The position numbers were made by a program, and so were the translations under genes. From Bacteroidales bacterium UBA4345 (lineage in GTDB: Bacteria; Bacteroidota; Bacteroidia; Bacteroidales; Paludibacteraceae): a stretch of 32,093 nt of DNA. Under the pieces are notes generated by a model, which was not told the origin of the DNA, did not search any database, and was given only the letters and a program-made list of their open reading frames with translations. Positions 25,648 through 32,093 of the stretch are shown piece after piece. Each line of letters opens with the position of its first letter. Within the stretch, counting starts at the first letter, position 1. The stretch covers positions 1-32,093 of the forward strand of contig DGTD01000071.1 in assembly GCA_002396385.1 (NCBI GenBank), in the 5' to 3' direction.

Positions 25648-25684
25648 CGAAACGGCCGTTTCGGAAACAGCCGTTTCGGAAACA
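25648..25684 (+). repeat. Palindrome plus exact 15-bp tandem repeat in leader
   Basis: CGAAACGGCCGTTTCG (25648-25663) is a perfect 16-bp palindrome. It overlaps two exact, adjacent copies of GCCGTTTCGGAAACA (25655-25669 and 25670-25684). The element lies between the -7 box and the ATG of the ATPase gene, where a regulator site or RNA structure would act. If translated from an upstream TTG it would encode repeated SETAV units. Confidence 0.75.
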
Positions 25685-25705
25685 ACTCCTAAAAAAAGAG
25701 CGACG

Positions 25706-27025
25706 ATGAGATTTTTTGACAGAAAGCATGAGATAAAGCAGTTACAAGACATACGCCAAAATTCGGAGCTGAACGCCCAGTTCACAATCATAACAGGCCG
25801 AAGGCGAATAGGGAAGACCTCGCTGGTTTTAAAAGCCTACGAGGGAACTACCTTCCTATACTTTTTTGTAAGCAGGAAAGCCGAAGCCGAACTGTGTAAC
25901 GACTTTCAAGAGGAAATGAAAGAAAAGTTGGGGCTGTTTTCAGTGGGGAAGGCCAACAAATTCTCCGAATTGTTCAATATAGTCATGCAAATTTCGAAAG
26001 AAAAGCCAATCACGCTCTTCATCGACGAGTTTCAGGATTTCTCCCGCGTCAACAAGTCCATTTTCAGCGAAATGCAACGGATATGGGACTTAAACAAGAC
26101 CGATGCGAAAATCAATCTGATTGTTTGCGGTTCTTTCAACAGCATGATGAATACCATCTTCAAGAACGAGAAAGAGCCTTTATTTGGCCGTCAGACTGGA
26201 GAACTGTACGTCAAACCATTTGCGCCTTCTACTTTAAAGGAGATTTTGTCGGAATACAAACCAAACTATAGCAAGGACGACTTGCTTGCCCTATACGCCT
26301 TCACGGGTGGCGTTGCAAAATATGTGGAGTACATGGTCGACAACAAGGCATTAGGAAAAGACCAGATGCTGGACCTTATCTGCAAACGAGACTCCTTGTT
26401 CATCAACGAAGGGAAAAGCACCCTGATAGAAGAGTTCGGAAAAGACTATGGCGTTTATTTTTCCATCTTGTCGGCTATAGCGGCAGGATACACTAGACGT
26501 TCGGAAATAGAAGACTTGGTTGCCAAGGAAATTGGCGGTTACCTTACCAAATTGGAAGACGAATACGGCATCATAAAAAAGAAGCAGCCTTTATTTGAGC
26601 GTGTAAAGACCAGTAATGCCAGATACCAGTTGTTTGACAGTTTCTTCATATTCTGGTTTCGTTTCATCTTCAAATACAACTATATGGTGGAGATTGAGGC
26701 ATTCGACAAGTTGAGGACCATCATAGAACGCGACTATGATATGTTCAGCGGGCTGGCGCTCGAACGCTATTTCACAGAAATGCTGATAGAAAGCAAACAA
26801 TACACAAGGATTGGCGGTTGGTGGGACCGAAAGGGAGAGAACGAAATTGACATCATAGCTGAGAACGAGCTTGAAAATAGGGCTACCTTCTTTGAGGTAA
26901 AACGTCAGAAGAGGCGTATTGAAACAAACACCCTCGATACAAAAAAGGACACATTCCTTGCCACAACCAAACGATTCAAAGGCTATGCCATCTGTTGCAA
27001 AGGTCTTTCGTTAGAAGACATGTAA
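25706..27025 (+). CDS. COG1672/DUF234-type ATPase with nuclease-like C-terminus
   Basis: A 439-residue ATP-binding protein of the archaeal-ATPase (COG1672) group. Walker A is GRRRIGKT (31-38) and Walker B is LFIDEFQDF (Asp107, Glu108). A sensor-type LIVCGSFNSMM and the family's FGRQTGELYVKPF follow. The C-terminal half is DUF234-like (RYQLFDSFFIFWFRFIF) and ends in a PD-(D/E)xK-like set: Asp382 in NEIDIIAE, Glu397 and Lys399 in FFEVKRQ. These proteins are widespread in archaea and Bacteroidota. Some are suspected of DNA-related or mobile-element roles, but none is well defined. The start at the ATG in MRFFDRKHE fits the family; an upstream TTG is rejected. The leader carries a tandem repeat. 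Confidence 0.88.
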   Translation: MRFFDRKHEIKQLQDIRQNSELNAQFTIITGRRRIGKTSLVLKAYEGTTFLYFFVSRKAEAELCNDFQEEMKEKLGLFSVGKANKFSELFNIVMQISKEKPITLFIDEFQDFSRVNKSIFSEMQRIWDLNKTDAKINLIVCGSFNSMMNTIFKNEKEPLFGRQTGELYVKPFAPSTLKEILSEYKPNYSKDDLLALYAFTGGVAKYVEYMVDNKALGKDQMLDLICKRDSLFINEGKSTLIEEFGKDYGVYFSILSAIAAGYTRRSEIEDLVAKEIGGYLTKLEDEYGIIKKKQPLFERVKTSNARYQLFDSFFIFWFRFIFKYNYMVEIEAFDKLRTIIERDYDMFSGLALERYFTEMLIESKQYTRIGGWWDRKGENEIDIIAENELENRATFFEVKRQKRRIETNTLDTKKDTFLATTKRFKGYAICCKGLSLEDM

Positions 27026-27032
27026 CCCTCGC

Positions 27033-27671
27033 CTAATGTTTCTCTATTCGCAACGTATCACCTTCTTCATTCTGCGCCACCACATCAGTGCTTTTAGGGA
27101 TTTGCATACCTGACGAACTTTTTCTTCTAGGAAGAGGCACCCAGTCTGTCATTGAAGTATTTCCGTCTTCTTGAGCCGCCTTCTTCCCCGAGTCAAGCCA
27201 ATACATCAAAGAAGGTATAATAAAGATCAACGCGCCGAACAGGGCAGCGTCACTGTCGATTGGTCCTGCTTCCGCAGGGAGTAATCTTTCAAATATTAGA
27301 GGAGCAAACAAAAGGAATACGGTATTAGTCACAAATAGACCCGTCATCCGGTAGGCGCAAGACTTATCCATCGGACGGAGGAAGAACAAAAACGGTGAAA
27401 TTATGGCTATGTCAAAAACGAGACAATACCCCACATAGCAGCGAAACACGAGCGTAGCAACAGTATACGTAGAAAGAACCACGAAAAAGAGCACCGCATA
27501 TTTCGTCCAACCATACACTCCCTTTACCTTATCAGAAAAAGCTGTTATCAGGAGAATAAAAGGAATCATCAGACTAAGAGCAACCGGTCCCTCCTTATTA
27601 ACCAGATTAACACAGAACAAGAAGGAAACAGGTAACGTTGCCAACCGGAGTGGAAACAAACTTATCTCCAT
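27033..27671 (-). CDS. Multi-pass membrane protein, unknown function
   Basis: A 212-residue protein with about six hydrophobic helices over residues 5-155, followed by a polar cytoplasmic or periplasmic tail (about 165-212) rich in Ser, Lys and Asp. I recognise no family. It starts 2 bp after the stop of the cytidylate-kinase-like gene, so it is probably last in the MATE, kinase-like, membrane-protein operon. It converges on the COG1672 ATPase gene with 7 bp between stops. No terminator was found in that gap. Codon use looks similar to its neighbours. Confidence 0.7.
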   Translation of the reverse strand: MEISLFPLRLATLPVSFLFCVNLVNKEGPVALSLMIPFILLITAFSDKVKGVYGWTKYAVLFFVVLSTYTVATLVFRCYVGYCLVFDIAIISPFLFFLRPMDKSCAYRMTGLFVTNTVFLLFAPLIFERLLPAEAGPIDSDAALFGALIFIIPSLMYWLDSGKKAAQEDGNTSMTDWVPLPRRKSSSGMQIPKSTDVVAQNEEGDTLRIEKH

Positions 27672-27673
27672 AT

Positions 27674-28306
27674 TTACAGTCCAAATCTAGCCTTAATAAA
27701 GTCACCGACAAAAACAGCCGTCTGTTCCACACCCAACATAGTAACATCGGCACAAAGGTTATAGCTAGCCGAATGTCCCCATTCCTTATCGGTATAGTAG
27801 TTATAGTAGGCCGCACGTTTCTTATCGGTCTTCAAGATAATATCGCGCACTTTCTCGTCATCGTCAATACCCGAACGTTCTTTCACACAGGCAATACGGA
27901 AATCGAGCGGAGCCGAGAAATACACACTGAACAGGTTCGGATTGTCACGCAACACATAGTCGCTGCAACGGCCCATAACAACACAGGGTCCTGCTTCTGC
28001 AACATGCCGTATAGCCTCACTCTGTATTTCAAACAGTTTGGCGCTCGAGAGGTAGCTGTCGGCACCGCCATTCATGCCGAATAAAAGCTGGCCCACATTC
28101 TGGAAGAACTCCGGCAGTCCTGGTTTCTCGTCGGCCATTTCAAACATAGAAGGGTCAAATCCTATTTCCTTGGCGGCAAGGTTGAGGAGTTCGGCATCGT
28201 AAAAACTGAAACCGAAACGTTCGGCCAAAGCCTTGCCGATAACACGGCCTTTACAGCCGAACTGGCGGCCGACGCTGATGACTATATTGTTCTTGTTACC
28301 ATCCAT
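27674..28306 (-). CDS. Cytidylate kinase-like family protein
   Basis: A 210-residue P-loop protein of the cytidylate-kinase-like (AAA/Cmk2) group. The N-terminal motif ISVGRQFGCKGRVIGKALAE replaces the usual GRxxGSGG loop, with Cys and Lys in positions often Ser and Gly. FYDAELL and a VVMGRCSDYVL segment follow, then a basic lid region near KTDKKRAAYYNYYT. Family members are thought to phosphorylate nucleotides or related small molecules, but substrates are mostly untested. The true Cmk is normally a separate gene, so this is not assigned as cmk. An alternative ATG at 28336 would add 10 residues and overlap the MATE gene by 14 bp. The membrane-protein gene follows 2 bp downstream. Confidence 0.8.
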   Translation of the reverse strand: MDGNKNNIVISVGRQFGCKGRVIGKALAERFGFSFYDAELLNLAAKEIGFDPSMFEMADEKPGLPEFFQNVGQLLFGMNGGADSYLSSAKLFEIQSEAIRHVAEAGPCVVMGRCSDYVLRDNPNLFSVYFSAPLDFRIACVKERSGIDDDEKVRDIILKTDKKRAAYYNYYTDKEWGHSASYNLCADVTMLGVEQTAVFVGDFIKARFGL

Positions 28307-28322
28307 AACAGTTGATTTTAGG

Positions 28323-29690
28323 TTATTTAAATCCATTCTGTCTTGCCATTTCCTTAAACTTGCCCAGTTGCCAGAAGAGCACGGCAGCCGTCAGCAGCGA
28401 CGACAGCGTGTCTGCAATCGGCAGACTGAACCACACCCCATCGAGTTGCCAGAAATTTGGCAAAAAGGCCAGAAGCGGCACCAGGAACAAGAGTTGGCGG
28501 GTGGTGGAAAGAATGGCGGCGATAAACGCCTTGTTGATGCTCTGGAAGAAAGTGGAAGCCACCATTTGGAAGCCTACAATAGGGAAGGTGGCAATTGTAA
28601 TCCTCAAACCATAAGCCGAAGCCTCTACCATATCTTCGCCCTGAGAGAACAAGCGCATAATTACAGTAGGGAACAGTTCGCACATGGTGAAGGCGAACAA
28701 CATGACAGAAGTGGCATAGAGCACGGCATATTTCAGAGCCTCAATCACACGGTGGAACTGGCGCGCTCCGAAGTTATAGCCCGCAATAGGCTGCATGCCC
28801 TGGTTGATGCCCAACACCACCATAGCGAACAGCATCAGCACCTTGTTGACGTTTCCGTAGGCGCCAATCGCATGGTCGCCGCCAAACTCATAGAGCCGGT
28901 GGTTGATGAGGATGACCACCAAACAGGAACAGAGGTTCAGCAGGAAGGGAGAGATACCGATGGAAAGAATACCTTTGACTATAGACCCCTTCAACTGGAA
29001 AGTCCAGCGTTGGAAATGCAGGAACTGCTGGGGATTGGAGAAATAGCGGACAATCAACGCCAACGAGACAATCTGCCCTGTAATGGTCGCCAAAGCGCCC
29101 CCCCTCAGTCCCCAACCGAAAACGAAGATGAACAACGGGGCAAGGACCAGGTTGATACCCACCGTCAGGAACGTCATATTCATCGCCATTTTCGGATTAC
29201 CACTTGAGCGCAATGCATTGTTCAGGCCGAAATACATATGGGTAAACACGTTACCCAGCAGAATAATAGTCATAAACTCAGCCGCATAGGGGCGGACGTC
29301 GTCGCTGGCACCGAAAATCGTCAGAATAGGGTCCATAAACAGCAGTCCGACCGTCATTAAGGTCAATCCCAGAATAATATTCAGCACGGTAATGTTTCCC
29401 AACACATGGGCGGCCCCTTTTTCGTCTTTCTGTCCCATTTTAATGGAGATAAGCGTACTACCGCCCGCCCCGACCATAGCGCCGAAAGCAGCAGCCACAT
29501 TCATCAGCGGCAACGTAATGGCCATTGCGTCGAGCGCATAGTCGCCCACACTGTGTCCGAGGAAAGCGCTGTCGATGATGTTGTAGACCGACGAGGCCAT
29601 CATTGCCGCAATAGGGGGTAACGAATAGCTAACCAGCAATTTTCCTACTGGCATCGTACCCAGTTCGGCAGGAGATTTTCCAACTTTCAT
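28323..29690 (-). CDS. MATE family efflux transporter
   Basis: A 455-residue inner-membrane transporter with about 12 hydrophobic helices in two repeated halves. Family features are visible: LPPIAAMMASSVYNIIDSAFLGHSVG near the N-terminus, the GAMVGAGGSTLISIKMGQ loop (about 75-92), and GINQGMQPIAGYNFGA in the second half. MATE proteins export cationic drugs or metabolites using H+ or Na+. The specific substrate cannot be read from sequence. It leads the minus-strand group with the cytidylate-kinase-like and membrane-protein genes and has a good promoter upstream. typA diverges from it. Confidence 0.95.
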   Translation of the reverse strand: MKVGKSPAELGTMPVGKLLVSYSLPPIAAMMASSVYNIIDSAFLGHSVGDYALDAMAITLPLMNVAAAFGAMVGAGGSTLISIKMGQKDEKGAAHVLGNITVLNIILGLTLMTVGLLFMDPILTIFGASDDVRPYAAEFMTIILLGNVFTHMYFGLNNALRSSGNPKMAMNMTFLTVGINLVLAPLFIFVFGWGLRGGALATITGQIVSLALIVRYFSNPQQFLHFQRWTFQLKGSIVKGILSIGISPFLLNLCSCLVVILINHRLYEFGGDHAIGAYGNVNKVLMLFAMVVLGINQGMQPIAGYNFGARQFHRVIEALKYAVLYATSVMLFAFTMCELFPTVIMRLFSQGEDMVEASAYGLRITIATFPIVGFQMVASTFFQSINKAFIAAILSTTRQLLFLVPLLAFLPNFWQLDGVWFSLPIADTLSSLLTAAVLFWQLGKFKEMARQNGFK

Positions 29691-29762
29691 AAAAAGAATT
29701 GAAATATAGTAAAAAAGTCACCCCCCGACAAGGGGAATAAAAGAGCCTGACAGAAGGCCGCA

Positions 29763-29793
29763 CAAATTTAAGGAATAAATCAGAGTCCCCAAT
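29763..29793 (-). promoter_or_regulatory. Candidate promoter for the MATE operon
   Basis: On the minus strand ATTG (29793-29790), a 19-nt spacer and TAAATTTG (29770-29763) fit the -33/-7 consensus. The predicted leader to the ATG at 29690 is about 65-70 nt. Confidence 0.55.
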
Positions 29794-29809
29794 TAAGGGA
29801 AAGGTGCTA

Positions 29810-29833
29810 AAAACATGTTGCCCAACATATTTT
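29810..29833. other. Inverted repeat in the typA/MATE divergent region
   Basis: AAAACATGTTG (29810-29820) and CAACATATTTT (29823-29833) are near-perfect inverted arms with one mismatch and a 2-nt gap. The site lies upstream of both the typA -7 box and the MATE promoter, so it could be an operator; AT-richness makes chance possible. Confidence 0.35.
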
Positions 29834-29869
29834 TAACAAACAGAGTGAAAATATTAAACTGAAAATGAC

Positions 29870-29877
29870 TAACTTTG
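29870..29877 (+). promoter_or_regulatory. -7 box for typA
   Basis: TAACTTTG, 41 bp before the typA ATG at 29919. It overlaps an upstream in-frame ATG (29865), arguing that that ATG is not transcribed and is not the start. No matching -33 TTTG is apparent. Confidence 0.55.
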
Positions 29878-29918
29878 CATTCCAAATTGAATATATATCA
29901 CAAAATCTAACAGATACG

Positions 29919-31733
29919 ATGCAAGAAATCAGGAATGTCGCAATTATTGCGCACGTCGACCACGGTAAGACTACGCTGGTGGACAAGATGTTACAAGCCG
30001 GAAAACTTTTCAGCGATCACGAAAAGCCTGGCGAGCTCATCCTCGACAACAATGATTTGGAGCGTGAACGAGGTATAACCATCGTTTCTAAAAACGTATC
30101 AATCCGCTACAAAGGTTACAAGATTAACATCATCGACACTCCAGGGCACTCTGACTTCGGCGGTGAGGTGGAACGTGTGTTGAACATGGCTGACGGCTGT
30201 CTGTTGCTGGTAGACGCCTTCGAAGGTCCAATGCCACAGACCCGTTTCGTGTTACAGAAAGCCCTTCAGATCGGTTTGAAACCTATTGTAGTAGTAAACA
30301 AAGTAGACAAGCCAAACTGCCGGCCAGACGAAGTACAGGAAGAGGTGTTTGACCTGATGTTCAACTTGAACGCGACAGAAGAGCAGCTCAACTTCCCTAC
30401 CGTCTATGGTTCAGCCAAGAACAACTGGATGAGCCCAGACTGGAGGCAACCACGCGAGAACGACATTACCGCCGCCCTCGACGCCATCATCGAAAACATT
30501 CCAGCACCAAAAGACAACCCTGGAACGACTCAGATGCTGATCACATCGTTGAACTTCTCGTCATACGTTGGCCGTATCGCCATCGGCCGTCTGCACCGCG
30601 GCACCCTGAAAGAGGGACAGACCATCACTCTGGCCAAGCGCGACGGCACCATGGTAAAGAGCAAGATAAAGGAACTCCGCGTATTCGAAGGTTTCAGTCA
30701 GAGCAAGGTACAGGAAGTTCAGAACGGAGAAATCTGCGCCATTGTTGGTTTGGAGGGTTTTGAAATAGGCGACTGCATCTGCGACGCCGAGAATCCGGAA
30801 CCACTGCCAGCCATCAGCATCGACGAGCCAACCATGAGTATGGAGTTCGTCATCAACGACTCTCCATTCTTCGGCAAAGAAGGAAAATTTGTCACTTCCC
30901 GCCACATCAACGACCGTTTGGAAGCTGAGTTGGAGCGCGACGTGGCACTGCGCGTACAGAAAGGTGAAGCCGACGGACACTGGACCGTTTTCGGTCGTGG
31001 CGTGCTCCACTTGTCGGTACTTATCGAGACCATGCGCCGCGAAGGCTATGAGCTGCAGGTAGGCCAGCCTAAGGTTATCATTAAAGAGATAGACGGGGTA
31101 AAGTGCGAGCCTATGGAAGAGTTGACCATCGATACTCCGGAAGAAGGTTCGGGCAAAGTTATTGAAATGGTACAGACCCGTAAGGGCGAAATGGTCAATA
31201 TGCAGCAGAAAGGCGACCGCGTTCACTTGGAGTTCATGATTCCTTCACGCGGCATCATCGGGTTGCGTACCAACGTATTGACCGCAACTGCCGGAGAGGC
31301 CGTTATGGCACACCGTTTCGTAGAATTCCAACCCTACAAAGGCCCTATGGAGCGCCGCAACAACGGCTCCATCATCGCAATGGAAGGCGGTACCGTATTC
31401 GCATACGCCTTGAACAACCTGCAAGACCGTGGTAAATTCTTCATCAACCCACAAGACGAGGTTTACATGGGCCAGGTCGTTGGCGAGAACAACAAACAAG
31501 ACGATTTGGTGGTGAACGTATGCAAGAGCAAGAAACTGACCAACATGCGTGCTGCCGGTTCCGACGACAAGGTGAAACTGGCTCCGCCTATCGTGTTCAG
31601 TCTGGAAGAGATGCTTGAATACATCAAAGAAGACGAATATGCCGAAATCACGCCGAAGAGCATGCGTATGCGTAAGATCATTCTCGATGAGGGTGAACGC
31701 AAACGTGCGGCTAAACGTCCGACTGGTGAATAA
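29919..31733 (+). CDS. typA: Translational GTPase TypA/BipA
   Basis: A 604-residue ribosome-binding GTPase that helps 50S assembly and stress or low-temperature translation. G-motifs are all present: [10 protein letters not shown] (G1), RGITI (G2), [10 protein letters not shown] (G3), NKVDKP (G4) and GSAK (G5). EF-G-like domains II, III and V follow, with the BipA-specific C-terminal domain ([30 protein letters not shown]). The start at [12 protein letters not shown] matches the family; an upstream in-frame ATG would add 18 unrelated residues and lies across the promoter. A terminator follows. It diverges from the MATE gene. Confidence 0.98.
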   Translation: MQEIRNVAIIAHVDHGKTTLVDKMLQAGKLFSDHEKPGELILDNNDLERERGITIVSKNVSIRYKGYKINIIDTPGHSDFGGEVERVLNMADGCLLLVDAFEGPMPQTRFVLQKALQIGLKPIVVVNKVDKPNCRPDEVQEEVFDLMFNLNATEEQLNFPTVYGSAKNNWMSPDWRQPRENDITAALDAIIENIPAPKDNPGTTQMLITSLNFSSYVGRIAIGRLHRGTLKEGQTITLAKRDGTMVKSKIKELRVFEGFSQSKVQEVQNGEICAIVGLEGFEIGDCICDAENPEPLPAISIDEPTMSMEFVINDSPFFGKEGKFVTSRHINDRLEAELERDVALRVQKGEADGHWTVFGRGVLHLSVLIETMRREGYELQVGQPKVIIKEIDGVKCEPMEELTIDTPEEGSGKVIEMVQTRKGEMVNMQQKGDRVHLEFMIPSRGIIGLRTNVLTATAGEAVMAHRFVEFQPYKGPMERRNNGSIIAMEGGTVFAYALNNLQDRGKFFINPQDEVYMGQVVGENNKQDDLVVNVCKSKKLTNMRAAGSDDKVKLAPPIVFSLEEMLEYIKEDEYAEITPKSMRMRKIILDEGERKRAAKRPTGE

Positions 31734-31758
31734 AAAAGACAAAGACTATAACAGTAGC

Positions 31759-31796
31759 AGAGGGTGTATCGGAAAGATATGCCCTCTTTTCTTTTA
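31759..31796 (+). terminator. Rho-independent terminator after typA
   Basis: AGAGGGTGTATC (31759-31770) pairs with GATATGCCCTCT (31776-31787), 12 bp including two G-U pairs, loop GGAAA, followed by TTTCTTTT. It lies 25 bp past the typA stop. Confidence 0.85.
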
Positions 31797-31864
31797 TGCA
31801 TCATTACAGAAAGGGAGATTTTCTGTACGATTATAAAAGAATGACACTGAATGGTAAAAACTAC

Positions 31865-31872
31865 TATATTTG
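31865..31872 (+). promoter_or_regulatory. -7 box for the edge-truncated secreted protein
   Basis: TATATTTG, 31 bp before the ATG at 31904. No clear -33 TTTG lies 19-21 nt upstream. Confidence 0.45.
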
Positions 31873-31903
31873 CAACTGAAAAACACGATTCCAAACTGTA
31901 AGC

Positions 31904-32093
31904 ATGGTATCTTTCATCCGCCACATACGCGCACTGCTGTGCGCCCTCTGCCTGTTGGTCTGCGCCAGCGCGCAGACGGCCAACGTGTACCCCATCAGCC
32001 TGACGGCCTCGCTGCTGCCGCCTTACTCCAACTGTCTGGGCGACTACATGTCGGGGTCGATGGACCGCGTGAACGTGATGGCGGTGATGAAGG
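31904..32093 (+). CDS. N-terminus of a secreted protein, cut by the window end
   Basis: Sixty-three codons are visible from the ATG to the window edge. Residues 1-24 form a signal peptide (hydrophobic ALLCALCLLVCASAQ). The mature start, TANVYPISLTASLLPPYSNCLGDY, resembles the N-terminus of a large secreted Bacteroidota protein family that I believe begins VYPVQV..LLPPYS..LSDY; this is from memory and unverified. The visible stretch is unusually GC-rich (about 67% over 31921-32040 by hand count) compared with typA (47% in one line). Its size, domains and function cannot be judged. Confidence 0.65.
   Translation, partial: MVSFIRHIRALLCALCLLVCASAQTANVYPISLTASLLPPYSNCLGDYMSGSMDRVNVMAVMK

Noticed and set aside
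25648..25684. The tandem repeat as a CRISPR array
   Set aside because: Units are 15 bp and directly adjacent with no spacers, and no cas genes are present.
25634..25705. TTG start giving an N-terminal SETAV repeat on the COG1672 ATPase
   Set aside because: The TTG overlaps the -7 box region, and the family begins at the later ATG, so the repeat is more likely leader than protein.
28233..29207. Open frame of 324 codons opposite the MATE gene
   Set aside because: Composition is rich in His, Gln and Arg, typical of an antisense shadow of a membrane-protein gene.
29865..29918. Upstream ATG start for typA
   Set aside because: The added 18 residues are not TypA-like and the ATG overlaps the -7 box, so it should not be transcribed.

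Overview
This window looks like a chromosomal segment from a Bacteroidota bacterium, most likely order Bacteroidales. Several things point there: a Y_Y_Y/propeller hybrid two-component regulator, a T9SS-type C-terminal sorting domain on a secreted enzyme, a GldJ-type lipoprotein beside murF, lipoproteins with an S-(D/E)3-like export signal after the lipid cysteine, and -7 promoter boxes of the form TAnnTTTG. No tRNA, rRNA, CRISPR array or intact insertion sequence was seen. No gap between genes exceeds about 300 bp; the largest is 284 bp, between gldJ and folP.

Layout. (1) 1-1800: an AT-rich, accessory-looking block with a WG-repeat secreted protein and a start-less gene fragment, ending near a 17-bp perfect hairpin. 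(2) 2035-8011, minus strand: a compact polysaccharide module of a T9SS-exported GH44 glucanase and a full hybrid two-component system, with no SusC/SusD pair nearby. (3) 8033-14703, minus strand: an outer-membrane barrel protein, a radical SAM enzyme, an LTA-synthase-like membrane sulfatase/phosphotransferase, a small Cys-containing membrane protein, murF and gldJ. The genes are tightly spaced and several are ATGA-coupled. (4) 14988-20608, plus strand: folP, cdaA (c-di-AMP synthase) and lolD, then a DUF4197 lipoprotein, comF and two acidic-tethered surface lipoproteins that appear to share a repeat unit. (5) 20692-25538: dnaG on plus converges on an rsgA-sensor kinase pair on minus, with frr upstream of rsgA. 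(6) 25706-29690: a COG1672 ATPase with a nuclease-like tail, whose leader carries a 15-bp tandem repeat; then a minus-strand group of MATE transporter, cytidylate-kinase-like protein and membrane protein. (7) 29919-31733: typA/bipA. (8) 31904-end: the GC-rich start of a secreted protein cut by the window edge.

Most of the window is housekeeping: cell wall, folate, c-di-AMP, lipoprotein sorting, replication and translation. The T9SS connection is a likely theme, since GldJ is required for type IX secretion in relatives and the GH44 enzyme carries a T9SS signal. The least explained elements are the two related surface lipoproteins, the repeat-bearing leader of the COG1672 ATPase, and the standalone HTCS-GH44 pair. 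I did not find convincing evidence for a wholly new multi-gene system.
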